From Pedobacter helvus (GTDB lineage: Bacteria; Bacteroidota; Bacteroidia; Sphingobacteriales; Sphingobacteriaceae), in contig NZ_SRMP01000004.1 in assembly GCF_005925325.1 (NCBI RefSeq), positions 558,001 through 622,000 on the forward strand: a stretch of 64,000 bases of DNA. The letters are read 5' to 3'. Positions 38,494-46,786 of this stretch are shown one piece after another (the first letter of the stretch is position 1; the number at the start of each line of letters is the position of its first letter). Position numbers and translations under genes: made by a program. The notes below the pieces were generated by a model. It was not told the origin of the DNA. It worked only from the letters and a program-made list of their open reading frames with translations, and searched no databases.

Positions 38494-39093
38494 ATGGAAA
38501 CCAATGAAATTAATGAGTTGGATCTCCTAGAGGTCCTTAGCACTGTCGCGCCACTCTCCCTGGGCTATCAGGAGAGATTGAGGTCGCAACTTCGCCGGCA
38601 GCACCACCACTCCAAAACCATACTCCTTCGTCCAGGGGAAATCTGTCGGCGGATCTACTTTGTTAGCAGGGGATTGATCCGGGTCTATCACATCGATAGT
38701 TCAGGCCGCGAAAGGACCATTATATTTATGGGACCCGGCGAGCTGGCCGTTGATATCGCCAGTTTCTATGATCAAATTCCGGCAACGGAATACCTAGAGA
38801 CCGTTCAGGATACCGTTATCCAGTCACTTACCTGGAGCGAGCTCAACGCTTCCTATGCGGATTTTCCGGAAGGCAACTACATAGGAAGATTAATGAACCA
38901 GAAATATCTCATCAAAGCCGTCAACCGTAACATCGAGCTGATGACAGGCAACCTACAGGAAAGGTACGATTCACTGTTAAAGAATTATCCCAACATCGAA
39001 CAACAGGCCAATCAGTCACAGATTGCATCCTATCTGAACATATCAAGGGAAACCCTGTCCAGGCTCAAAAGTGGACAGCTTCGTCATCGCTAG
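38494..39093 (+). CDS. Crp/Fnr-family transcriptional regulator
   Basis: The 199-residue protein has a cyclic-nucleotide-binding-type beta barrel (ILLRPGEICRRIYFVSRGLIRVYH) and a C-terminal helix-turn-helix (QSQIASYLNISRETLSRLKSG). It probably binds DNA in response to a signal sensed by the barrel. The stop lies inside the 3' end of the convergent LytTR gene (29 bp overlap). Confidence 0.85.
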   Translation: METNEINELDLLEVLSTVAPLSLGYQERLRSQLRRQHHHSKTILLRPGEICRRIYFVSRGLIRVYHIDSSGRERTIIFMGPGELAVDIASFYDQIPATEYLETVQDTVIQSLTWSELNASYADFPEGNYIGRLMNQKYLIKAVNRNIELMTGNLQERYDSLLKNYPNIEQQANQSQIASYLNISRETLSRLKSGQLRHR

Positions 39094-40000
39094 CGCCAAG
39101 TCCGTCCTTACCATACAACCAGCCCTTGAACGTATGTGCCTTTCTCCGGGAGACAATCAATTTGATCCGCACCTTAAAAAGACAACTGACCCTGATCCGT
39201 CTTCCAGACAAGGGCTTGATCTCTGCCACCGCCTTGCGATGTATGATCCACTTACGGCCGCCCCTAATGTAGTTTTCCCCATCCAGATCCAACATCGTAG
39301 CATCCAAAGATTTCAGCCAAATGCACCGCTTTCCGGCAAAATCCTTCTTCCAGACCTCCCCATTGTGCACATAGAACAGCGCAGCCTCGTCCTTGGCCAT
39401 CTCCGCTTCCACATCAACTTCCGACGCTGAGGCCACCACCAGTGGAACCGCCTGGTACCTGATGGTTTCGACCTCGACAGGAACAAAGACCGGCACTTCG
39501 ACAGGTACTTCCACCGGTACCTCGACAGGAACCTCGACCTCAACCCTCACCTGCTGCATAAAGAACAAAAGGTAAGCCAAGTTCACCAAGATCACAAAGA
39601 GTACCACAGGGAGAAAAACCTTATCAAAAAACGCAGTATCCAGTATCCAAAAACCATGAAGCCCAAATAAAATCGTTGCCAGCACCAGCTCTATGCCTAA
39701 AGTCAACAACACGCCGTAAAAGAACTGAAACCGAATCCATCGCCCATTCATCTCGCGGCCAGCGTATTTGGCATTCCCTAAGAAGCTAACGATATAGATG
39801 GCCAATACCAGGATAAAAGCAATGATCGAACTGTAAAACGTGGAACTCCAGAGACCTGGAATACGCAACAGAGCAGAAAACTTCTCAGGTCGACCATGGG
39901 TCACGATCGCAAAACCAGCAGCAAGAGATACGCAACACATGAGCAATAAATTCCATCTGAAAAAGACGGAACGAAGATGGAGCATTATACGTTTGATCAT
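39065..40000 (-). CDS. Membrane-bound LytTR-domain regulator with PVEV repeat linker
   Basis: The ATG at 40000 (MIKRIMLHLRS) is chosen; the frame runs on to a TTG at 40048. The protein has four N-terminal membrane helices (for example WNLLLMCCVSLAAGFAIV) and then a repetitive Pro-Val-Glu-Val linker. A C-terminal LytTR DNA-binding domain follows (LKSLDATMLDLDGENYI, MIHRKAVAEIKP-like, KVRIKLIVSRRK). LytTR domains bind paired 9-bp direct repeats; such a pair lies just upstream at 40126-40161. It probably senses a membrane signal and controls itself and the divergent gene. Confidence 0.75.
   Translation of the reverse strand: MIKRIMLHLRSVFFRWNLLLMCCVSLAAGFAIVTHGRPEKFSALLRIPGLWSSTFYSSIIAFILVLAIYIVSFLGNAKYAGREMNGRWIRFQFFYGVLLTLGIELVLATILFGLHGFWILDTAFFDKVFLPVVLFVILVNLAYLLFFMQQVRVEVEVPVEVPVEVPVEVPVFVPVEVETIRYQAVPLVVASASEVDVEAEMAKDEAALFYVHNGEVWKKDFAGKRCIWLKSLDATMLDLDGENYIRGGRKWIIHRKAVAEIKPLSGRRIRVSCLFKVRIKLIVSRRKAHTFKGWLYGKDGLGASDDEAVHF
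39469..39549 (-). repeat. PVEV-coding short tandem repeat in the LytTR regulator
   Basis: About six near-copies of a 12-base unit coding Pro-Val-Glu-Val lie between the membrane and DNA-binding parts of the LytTR protein. Copies differ at third positions, so the peptide is more conserved than the DNA. The unit length is a multiple of three, so copy changes would alter linker length without shifting frame. Confidence 0.75.
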
Positions 40001-40125
40001 AGCATCAAGAATTGAGATGACTAGGGCAGCGCTAAACAAGTTTAGCAAAAAGTGAACATTTCAACCAAGAACCTAACAAATCAGTTACAATCGAAAACTG
40101 GAATGTGCAAAAAAGTCACATTTTG

Positions 40126-40161
40126 ACCATTCACAAAATTGCTATGTACCATTCACAAATT
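40126..40161. promoter_or_regulatory. Direct repeat resembling a LytTR operator
   Basis: The sequence ACCATTCACAAA occurs twice, at 40126 and 40148, 22 bp start to start. LytTR regulators such as AgrA and ComE bind two 9-bp direct repeats about two helical turns apart, and ACCATTCAC resembles the ComE-type half-site. The site lies between the LytTR gene (minus) and the 134-residue gene (plus). Confidence 0.45.
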
Positions 40162-40244
40162 CAGCACCCGAATCCTTCGCCACCTTCCTCAACCCCATGC
40201 TAACTTGGCTATTGACATTTATCATTCACTAAAATCAAGAAAAC

Positions 40245-40649
40245 ATGGAAAAACAAACTTTTGATGAAACCGGACTTCAGAATCTACTGAACGAACTCTA
40301 CGCCCTGCCCAACCAAGAGCTAAGTGAACAGGCATTCGCCTTGCGAAATCAGCCCAAACTCTGGATCTACGGCCACTTCGAACTCGACAGCGACCAAACG
40401 TCCTTTCTACAGCACATGCCCAACTCGGCAGCGGATTTCCTGGGACAACAAGGTGGATTTGCCATTGAGAACCGTTTGCCCGTAACGATCAATAAGATCC
40501 ACTCACCAAAACGCAGCAGTGGAGAAGAGCCCAAACAGGACAAGATCTTCAAGCCGACAAGTAACCTCTCCGTCGAAACAGACAGCAATGGTATCTCCAC
40601 CGCCGGCGGCACCTTGATCCTAGAGATCACGTACCATGACCAACCATAG
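40245..40649 (+). CDS. Unknown 134-residue protein
   Basis: The product is hydrophilic with no signal or membrane segment. It starts MEKQTFDETGLQNLLNELYAL and has a C-terminal beta stretch (TAGGTLILEITYHD). I do not recognise it. It is divergent from the LytTR gene and downstream of the putative LytTR operator, so it may be regulated by that protein. The following Crp-like gene starts 40 bp past its stop. Confidence 0.5.
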   Translation: MEKQTFDETGLQNLLNELYALPNQELSEQAFALRNQPKLWIYGHFELDSDQTSFLQHMPNSAADFLGQQGGFAIENRLPVTINKIHSPKRSSGEEPKQDKIFKPTSNLSVETDSNGISTAGGTLILEITYHDQP

Positions 40650-40689
40650 CTCGACATTAAGATCAAATGATAATATAAAACTGAATATT

Positions 40690-41316
40690 ATGGAGCGGAA
40701 ACTGATTGCACAACATATCCAGCGCATCGCCCAGTGCGACGAGGAAGACAGCAGACAATTTGCGGAATTGTTCAAACCCTACGCCATCAAGAAATGGGGC
40801 GTAATGGAAGTTGGTCAATCGCACTTCCGCTCCATGTTTTTTGTCTATTCGGGAATGTTAAAGCTCAGCCATAGCACTATAGATACACAAACGAAAATCG
40901 AAACCCGCACAAAAACACTCGGAATATACCAACCTAACGATGTATTTTTCTTTCCTTTCGGAAATGATCCTGAAAGTGTCCGTTACAGCCTCCATGCCAT
41001 GAGCCCAAGCCAGCTTTTCGTGGCAGACTATTCCGCTATTGAAAGCTTGATCAAAAGCAGTCCCAACATGATCAGACACTACCTCTCTCTCGGCGAGCAT
41101 TACGTTAAACAGACCTTCCACCATGTGGAACTGCTACAACAAGCCACCGCCCAAGAGCGATACGAAAAGCTCAAAAGACATTTCGGAAAACACTTCTTCC
41201 TCATCCCAAGCGAATATAAAGCTTCCTATATGGGCATCAGCAGAAAGCATCTATCCAGAATCAACAATGCCTACCTCAGGAAGAAGAAAGAAGTATCTAC
41301 CGGGACAGACCAATAA
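40690..41316 (+). CDS. Crp/Fnr-like transcriptional regulator
   Basis: The ATG at 40690 (MERKLIAQHI) is chosen; an upstream ATG at 40636 would overlap the preceding gene by 14 bp. The 208-residue protein has a degenerate cyclic-nucleotide-binding fold (FRSMFFVYSGMLKL) and a C-terminal helix-turn-helix (YKASYMGISRKHLSRINNAY). It is followed 16 bp later by another Crp-like gene. Its effector and targets are unknown. Confidence 0.7.
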   Translation: MERKLIAQHIQRIAQCDEEDSRQFAELFKPYAIKKWGVMEVGQSHFRSMFFVYSGMLKLSHSTIDTQTKIETRTKTLGIYQPNDVFFFPFGNDPESVRYSLHAMSPSQLFVADYSAIESLIKSSPNMIRHYLSLGEHYVKQTFHHVELLQQATAQERYEKLKRHFGKHFFLIPSEYKASYMGISRKHLSRINNAYLRKKKEVSTGTDQ

Positions 41317-41332
41317 AAAAAGTTTACGCAAC

Positions 41333-41920
41333 ATGAACAGCTCCCCTAACCAGATCAATCAACTATTGATACTACTTGACAGCTGGGTCCCTTTGTCCCA
41401 AGCCTTCAGACAGGAACTCTCCAACAGCATGCAACTTCAACTTGTAAGTGCCAGGCAGCAACTGAACACTAGCGGACGACACCTACTCCACGCCTGGTAC
41501 AGCGTTGATTGTTGGGTTACCGAACAACGGCTTACCGAAGCTGGAAAGTCGGAAGTATCCGCTATCTATGGACCAAATACGATTTTTACCGATATCAATA
41601 GTTTCCTCAAAGGCGAAACCTCTCATAAACAACTTATAGTCATCCATGGAAGTACCCTACTCAAAATTGACCGGCAGCAGTTTAACCTGCTCAGGGCCTA
41701 TCCGGAAACCCCACTGCTGCTGGAACACTACCTACTGCTCAAACAGGCCAGTGACCAATGGCGCCTTGACCTGTTAGCGCTGCCCGACTACCAGAAATTC
41801 AACCGCTTTGCCTCATCTTATCCAGTGGGCCAGCTCCCCGGAATACTGTGCGCCTCGTTCCTCCGGATGACCCCATCCCGCTACAGCGCCGCAAAGAAAT
41901 TATATAACCGAAGCAAATAA
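41333..41920 (+). CDS. Second, degenerate Crp-like protein
   Basis: The ATG at 41333 (MNSSPNQINQLLILLDSW) gives 195 residues. The longer in-frame extension back to 41123 is only the shadow of the previous gene. A Crp-like barrel is suggested by TEAGKSEVSAIYGPNTIF, and the C-terminus (PGILCASFLRMTPSRYSAAK) resembles a weak helix-turn-helix. It is probably co-transcribed with the previous Crp-like gene; the pair may be related regulators. Confidence 0.55.
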   Translation: MNSSPNQINQLLILLDSWVPLSQAFRQELSNSMQLQLVSARQQLNTSGRHLLHAWYSVDCWVTEQRLTEAGKSEVSAIYGPNTIFTDINSFLKGETSHKQLIVIHGSTLLKIDRQQFNLLRAYPETPLLLEHYLLLKQASDQWRLDLLALPDYQKFNRFASSYPVGQLPGILCASFLRMTPSRYSAAKKLYNRSK

Positions 41921-42021
41921 CGCTCAAGGAATTTCATTTCTATCCCATGGGATATTTTTTTATCAAAATCAGTCATGAAATTTGAGTAAGCAAATCAAAA
42001 CCAACAAGCAAGTCTTTAATA

Positions 42022-42501
42022 ATGAACCACCTGAAAGACAACTATCGAAATAAAGCGATTGTAGTAAATACCATCTGCACACTGTACTTCCTGCTTTTCC
42101 TCTATGCAGCAGCTAGCAAACTGATCAGTTATGACAAATCCGAGCTACAGCTTGCCAAGTCACCGATTACTACCGATTATGCCAGCACCCTAGTTTGGTT
42201 GGTGCCAACCACAGAGATCATCATCGCCATCCTATTGATCCCAAGCAAAACCAGAACACTTGCCCTTTATGTCGCCCTTGCAATGATGTCCATGTTCAGC
42301 GCCTACATTTATGCCATCCTCAACTACAGCAGCTCCATTCCCTGTAGCTGTGGCGGCGTACTCGAGAACCTTGGCTGGGACGAACACCTCCTCTTCAACA
42401 TCTTCTTCATGATCCTCGCCGTCCTCGCCATATTATTAACAACAGACATACACGAAAACAAAATACTTCCAGACCACAAACAGGAACCCATTCCTGTCTA
42501 A
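42022..42501 (+). CDS. MauE/DoxX-like membrane protein
   Basis: The 159-residue protein has four membrane helices and the motif IPCSCGGVLENLGWDEH between the third and fourth, the pattern of the methylamine-utilisation MauE domain in Bacteroidota. MauE-type proteins are linked to disulfide formation or periplasmic redox chemistry. It is followed by a small secreted protein with two cysteines, and a TlpA-type thioredoxin lies nearby on the other strand. Confidence 0.8.
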   Translation: MNHLKDNYRNKAIVVNTICTLYFLLFLYAAASKLISYDKSELQLAKSPITTDYASTLVWLVPTTEIIIAILLIPSKTRTLALYVALAMMSMFSAYIYAILNYSSSIPCSCGGVLENLGWDEHLLFNIFFMILAVLAILLTTDIHENKILPDHKQEPIPV

Positions 42502-42576
42502 AGATATTTATTGGCCAATGAATAAGGAGCAACCGAAAACCTTCAACAGAGTAGGTAAACTAAAAAAACAAAAAAC

Positions 42577-42819
42577 ATGAAAAAAGTATTTTTCGCTGCG
42601 GTATTCGCAGTAGTAGCCATTGCGGGAGCATTTGCTACCAATTCAAAAAAAGCGGTTCAAACTGGGAATTTCTATTCTCAAAATTCAAACACCCAGGACG
42701 TAATTTGTGATGCGGGTCCATCGCTTTGTTCGTTATTCTACGAACAAGCGTGGGACAAACCAGCCGATGACATCACGCGTCAACCTGTAAACTTAGAGGA
42801 ATACGAACACTCTAATTAA
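42577..42819 (+). CDS. Small secreted two-cysteine protein (DUF6520-like)
   Basis: The 80-residue precursor has a signal peptide (MKKVFFAAVFAVVAIAGAFA, cut after about 20). The mature part of about 60 residues contains two cysteines (C44 and C51) in VICDAGPSLCSLF. Small proteins of this layout are annotated DUF6520 in Bacteroidota, often next to MauE genes. The cysteines could form a disulfide made by the MauE and thioredoxin neighbours. Its role is unknown. Confidence 0.65.
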   Translation: MKKVFFAAVFAVVAIAGAFATNSKKAVQTGNFYSQNSNTQDVICDAGPSLCSLFYEQAWDKPADDITRQPVNLEEYEHSN

Positions 42820-42826
42820 CCTTAAC

Positions 42827-42851
42827 AACTGGGATCTAAAAGATCCCAGTT
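42827..42851 (+). terminator. Perfect 11-bp hairpin between two genes (attenuator-like)
   Basis: AACTGGGATCT and AGATCCCAGTT pair perfectly around an AAA loop, 8 bp past the stop of the small secreted protein and 15 bp before the next ATG. There is no T-run after it. It may stabilise or partly terminate the mRNA so that the small protein is made in excess. Confidence 0.6.
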
Positions 42852-42865
42852 AAAATTCCTACACC

Positions 42866-43930
42866 ATGAAATTTAAGATATTCTGGATAACCCTCACCAT
42901 ATTTTTGAGTACAGCCGTGGTCCTATCAATAGGATATCATGACCAGGTCGAAAATAAAAACGGCTTTAACAGAAAGCTCAGCTCATTAAAAATAGATCTT
43001 GAAACGGTGACCGTACTGCCCTCAAACTACTTCTATTTTGCAGGAACGAACCAGGACCAAATCTATCTGAAAGACATCAAACAAAATAAGTTGATTGGCA
43101 TCGACAAAAACTTAAAGGCATACAAAGCAATTGACATCAGCGAGAGCTTAGCATACCATTCTTTGCCCAAATCGAAATTGAACATCTATGTAAGCCAAGA
43201 AAAGATCTTCATCAATAATCGACGAGGAGCAGTTAGCACCATAGATCTCCAGGGTGGAAATATCAAAACATTCAAAAACCCAGCAATCAGGTTTGACCAA
43301 TCATTTGCCATTCGACCAAATGAACTCGCTATAAGACAAACCCTAATACAAGATAAACATCTTTCTAGGAGCATCAGTCTGATCAACCTAGATACCAAAC
43401 AGATTTCCAACAGTTATCCATTGGAGAAACAAATCGATGGTTACTTCTGTACAGATGGTCTCCTTCAAATTGACACAATATCGAAACAATCATTTTATAT
43501 GTATTTCTACAGGGGGTCTATCCTTGCACTCGACAGTAATCTTAAGCTAGGCTACACGATCAAAACCATTGATACCATAAAAGCCGCTAAGATGCAGCTT
43601 ACAGATATAGTCAAAGAAAATAGCATAATCACTCAGAAAAATCCTCCCAAAACGGTCAATCGGAATTTTTTCCTTGACGGAAATCACATTTACATCCTTT
43701 CAGCCCTTAAAGCGGACAATGAGACCTATAGCAACTTTAGGCATCATCAGGTCATAGATGTATATCAGCTAGAAAATAGGAAATACCTGTTCAGTTTCTA
43801 TATCCCCAAGTTTAAAGAAGAAAAAGTAAGGGAAATACGAAAATTGGGCAATCAACTCTTCGTAATCTCTGGCACTCATCTTCTAAAGTATTCCATTGAA
43901 GGGGGCAACAAAATGCCCCACTCCGATTAA
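42866..43930 (+). CDS. Exported or membrane-anchored propeller-like unknown protein
   Basis: The 354-residue protein begins with a hydrophobic signal/anchor (FWITLTIFLSTAVVLSIGY). The rest is beta-rich with repeated blocks such as YFAGTNQDQIYLKDIKQNKLIGID, which suggests a beta-propeller like those of Bacteroidota 6-bladed-propeller proteins. It follows the hairpin after the small secreted protein. Its 3' end overlaps the convergent TlpA-like gene by 4 bases. Function is unknown; it may act with the MauE/small-protein pair. Confidence 0.55.
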   Translation: MKFKIFWITLTIFLSTAVVLSIGYHDQVENKNGFNRKLSSLKIDLETVTVLPSNYFYFAGTNQDQIYLKDIKQNKLIGIDKNLKAYKAIDISESLAYHSLPKSKLNIYVSQEKIFINNRRGAVSTIDLQGGNIKTFKNPAIRFDQSFAIRPNELAIRQTLIQDKHLSRSISLINLDTKQISNSYPLEKQIDGYFCTDGLLQIDTISKQSFYMYFYRGSILALDSNLKLGYTIKTIDTIKAAKMQLTDIVKENSIITQKNPPKTVNRNFFLDGNHIYILSALKADNETYSNFRHHQVIDVYQLENRKYLFSFYIPKFKEEKVREIRKLGNQLFVISGTHLLKYSIEGGNKMPHSD

Positions 43931-45420
43931 TGAGCTAAAAGTTCTTTGATACTTCTCTTAAGCTCGTCCATATTATTTCCTTTATTTTCAAAGATTTTAC
44001 CATCTTTATCAATCAGCAACATAAAGGGCAGCGCTTGGATCTGGTAATGCTTATTGAATGGATGGGCTACTCCCAATGCTCCAGTACTCACATTCAGGTA
44101 TTCCCTCGAAGTGTAAATACCCTTACCAATGTTTAGTTTCCAACTTTCCCTTTTATCCCCATTATTGATCGACAGATAGACAAAATTTGGATTCGCCTTC
44201 AAAGCTGGCCAAACCTCCCTATGAAACTTCTCATGGAAAATCGCACACCATGAACAGGCATTCGCCCAGATATCCAGCAGTACCACCTTTCCTTTCAAAT
44301 CCGAAATCGCGATCTGCTTACCATCAATATCTATAAAGCTAGCATTAAAAACAGGTTTTCCCTTGGCCAAACGTAGTTTATCTGAATATAGTTTCTTGGT
44401 ATAGGGTGTCGTCATATACTTCTCCCCTTCTTCCATCAGCGAATCCAGACTATTCGAAGAGCTTTTAAAAACACTCAGCAAACCCGTATTTCCTAAGAAC
44501 AGATTGGCCAATAATCGTTCACGTACCATACCAGTATACCTAGTCTTTAAGTTCATATACAAGCGTTCAGAGTAGGTAGACAAAGGCGCATCGCTCATCC
44601 AAACCTCAACGGCTTCCTGCCATCCCAAATTGAAAAGATAATTTCCTGCGTGGATCATCAAACTATCTTGAGGATATTTGTACTTCGCTTTCAAAGCGTT
44701 GAAATTACCCCTGATCAACTGCTGATCAGCTTTGTCCGAATAAAGTTCCAAATATCCCCGTTGTATTCTAGACCAAAACTCGAATAGATTTCCATGGGCA
44801 TAATTAATCACTTTTCTATCCTTCTCCGTTAACCTGGATCTATTGAGAATTGATTGTTTCTCCTTTTCATGACTATCTACCAGTTCATTCAACAGCTTAA
44901 GGTTATGTTTCAGCTCTTTATTTGCCAATATGCCCTCCGCCCTTTTTTGTGAACAAGCTGTCAGCAAACTATCCAAAGCATTGGCTACATTGTACTTCTC
45001 AGCACCTCTGCCATCAAACTTAGCTTTAAGATCAAGTCCCTCCCTTACGATGTCCATCCGTATGGAATCCTCTGGATAAACCAGGTAACCGTCATTGATC
45101 CTTTCACTCCGGTTCTTGTGGCGAATGAGCACTAATATTTTGACAGGCTGGTCAAAGTGCGGAAGTCTGAAAGAAAACCGACCTTCCTTGTCCGCCACGG
45201 CAAGTATCTTGGTCGTCACCACTCCTGTTGGCGTAAAGGGTTTCTTGTAGCCAATGGATAGGGTATCGGGTTTACCATCGAACCTATTGTTTTTAATCGT
45301 TCCATGAAAAACAGGTCGCTTTAACTCTTGGGAGGCGGCTGAAAACCTACCTAGACATAGCGAAAAAAGTGTCAGGCAGCCTACAAAAAGCTGATTGAAT
45401 ATGGGTTTAGTAACCTTCAT
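43927..45420 (-). CDS. TlpA-type thioredoxin with N-terminal DUF4369-like domain
   Basis: The ATG at 45420 (MKVTKPIFNQLFVGCLTLFSL) gives a signal peptide; it overlaps the SusD stop by 14 bases. The 497-residue protein has a beta-sandwich N-terminus (FHGTIKNNRFDGKPDTLSIGY), a helical middle and a C-terminal thioredoxin fold. The active site is CSWC near residue 387 (DIWANACSWCAIFHEKF), with a cis-Pro segment ALPFMLLIDKDGKI. It is an extracytoplasmic disulfide reductase, often found in SusCD loci of Sphingobacteriaceae. Confidence 0.85.
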   Translation of the reverse strand: MKVTKPIFNQLFVGCLTLFSLCLGRFSAASQELKRPVFHGTIKNNRFDGKPDTLSIGYKKPFTPTGVVTTKILAVADKEGRFSFRLPHFDQPVKILVLIRHKNRSERINDGYLVYPEDSIRMDIVREGLDLKAKFDGRGAEKYNVANALDSLLTACSQKRAEGILANKELKHNLKLLNELVDSHEKEKQSILNRSRLTEKDRKVINYAHGNLFEFWSRIQRGYLELYSDKADQQLIRGNFNALKAKYKYPQDSLMIHAGNYLFNLGWQEAVEVWMSDAPLSTYSERLYMNLKTRYTGMVRERLLANLFLGNTGLLSVFKSSSNSLDSLMEEGEKYMTTPYTKKLYSDKLRLAKGKPVFNASFIDIDGKQIAISDLKGKVVLLDIWANACSWCAIFHEKFHREVWPALKANPNFVYLSINNGDKRESWKLNIGKGIYTSREYLNVSTGALGVAHPFNKHYQIQALPFMLLIDKDGKIFENKGNNMDELKRSIKELLAH

Positions 45421-46777
45421 TTTGAATAATATTTTTATTGTTATCAATTTCTAATTTGGGTATGGGGAAAAGGACTGCCGTGGGCTTCCATCCAGCTTTT
45501 ATCGTTGAAAGAACCTGATTAGACTTTTGGTTTCTCTTCAGGTCAAACCATCTATTCCCCCATTCCGTGAAGAGCTCAGCTCTCCTTTCTTTCAGTAACA
45601 ACTCCAAAAAATCTTCCCTGGTAATGTTGGGTGTTGTGGTTTTGATCAAAGACAAACCCGCACGAGCACGTAATTTGTCTAAGTCGTCAATTGCCAAAGC
45701 CAACAAATCTAGTTTAGCCCTCGCCTCTGCCCTGATCAAGTACATTTCTGCCAATCGAAAAACCATGAAATACTCCGAAACGGAAGTTGCCGACCGCACC
45801 TTGTATTTAAAAGGATAATAATAGGTAGTTCCCTGTACCACCAAACTTCTGATCCAGTTCGTTTTCCGTAAATCCCCAGTCTCAAAACCATTCACTGCGA
45901 GATCAGGACGAAGCGCTACCGCATTGGGTACCGTTGTCAAGATCAACAGGCTACCGGCAGATGTATTGCCCCCAGCGGTCGGCATCAGTTGCCAAATGGC
46001 CTCCCGACTGTTCTTCAAAAAGATATCCTCAAATGCGACCAAGTTATACAGCGAGCTTTGATCTAAGACCAACGAAGCATATAAATCTGCTTTAGGCCAG
46101 TCGCCCATGTACAGATAGACCTTTGCCAACAATGCACGGGCAGCAGATTTGTTAGGCCTCACCCGCTCCGTACTCACGTAATTGTCCCCTAGTTTATCCT
46201 CAGCAGACTTTAGATCCGACACAATCTGCTTATACACTTCTATTGACGATGAACGGGACTTACCGGCATTTACCGCGTAATCCGTAGTCAAATGTAAAGG
46301 TACTTCTCCAAAAAGGTTGAGCAGGTAAAAAAAATGGAAAGCCCTTGCAAACAGGGCTTCTCCCTCCAACTGATTGGCCACCGCAGGTGACAATTCATTT
46401 TTTCCATTGATCCCCTCCAACAAGGTATTGAGGTTATAGATCCTTGCATACATGCTAGACCACAGCGACGCCAATGTAGAATTTTCCGGTAGGAGTTGGT
46501 TATCATAAAACGGAACAATGGTATTGTTAAACCCGATCAGTTCGTCCGCCGCTGCACCACAGATTGTCGAGATGCTACTGCCGTCTCCCGAGGCGTAGCC
46601 CGAAGCTGCCATCTGTTGATAGACACCCAACAGAGCCGATACAGCCAAATCATCGCTTCTGAAAACAGCACCTGGCGTAATACTACTCTTCGGTGAATCT
46701 ATCTCAATAAATTTCTTACAGGACGATACCATCAACACCATCGTGATGATCGCCCCTGTTTTGATCACATTTTTCAT
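45407..46777 (-). CDS. SusD/RagB-family outer-membrane lipoprotein
   Basis: The 456-residue protein has a lipoprotein signal (MVLMVSSCKKF, Cys about 20). The SusD helical repeats follow (GEALFARAFHFFYLLNLFGEVPL, KSAARALLAKVYLYMGDWPKAD, FRLAEMYLIRAEA). SusD proteins bind substrates at the cell surface and hand them to the SusC partner. The start is 10 bp after the SusC stop. The substrate cannot be read from sequence. Confidence 0.92.
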   Translation of the reverse strand: MKNVIKTGAIITMVLMVSSCKKFIEIDSPKSSITPGAVFRSDDLAVSALLGVYQQMAASGYASGDGSSISTICGAAADELIGFNNTIVPFYDNQLLPENSTLASLWSSMYARIYNLNTLLEGINGKNELSPAVANQLEGEALFARAFHFFYLLNLFGEVPLHLTTDYAVNAGKSRSSSIEVYKQIVSDLKSAEDKLGDNYVSTERVRPNKSAARALLAKVYLYMGDWPKADLYASLVLDQSSLYNLVAFEDIFLKNSREAIWQLMPTAGGNTSAGSLLILTTVPNAVALRPDLAVNGFETGDLRKTNWIRSLVVQGTTYYYPFKYKVRSATSVSEYFMVFRLAEMYLIRAEARAKLDLLALAIDDLDKLRARAGLSLIKTTTPNITREDFLELLLKERRAELFTEWGNRWFDLKRNQKSNQVLSTIKAGWKPTAVLFPIPKLEIDNNKNIIQNEGY

Positions 46778-46786
46778 ATCTCTAGC

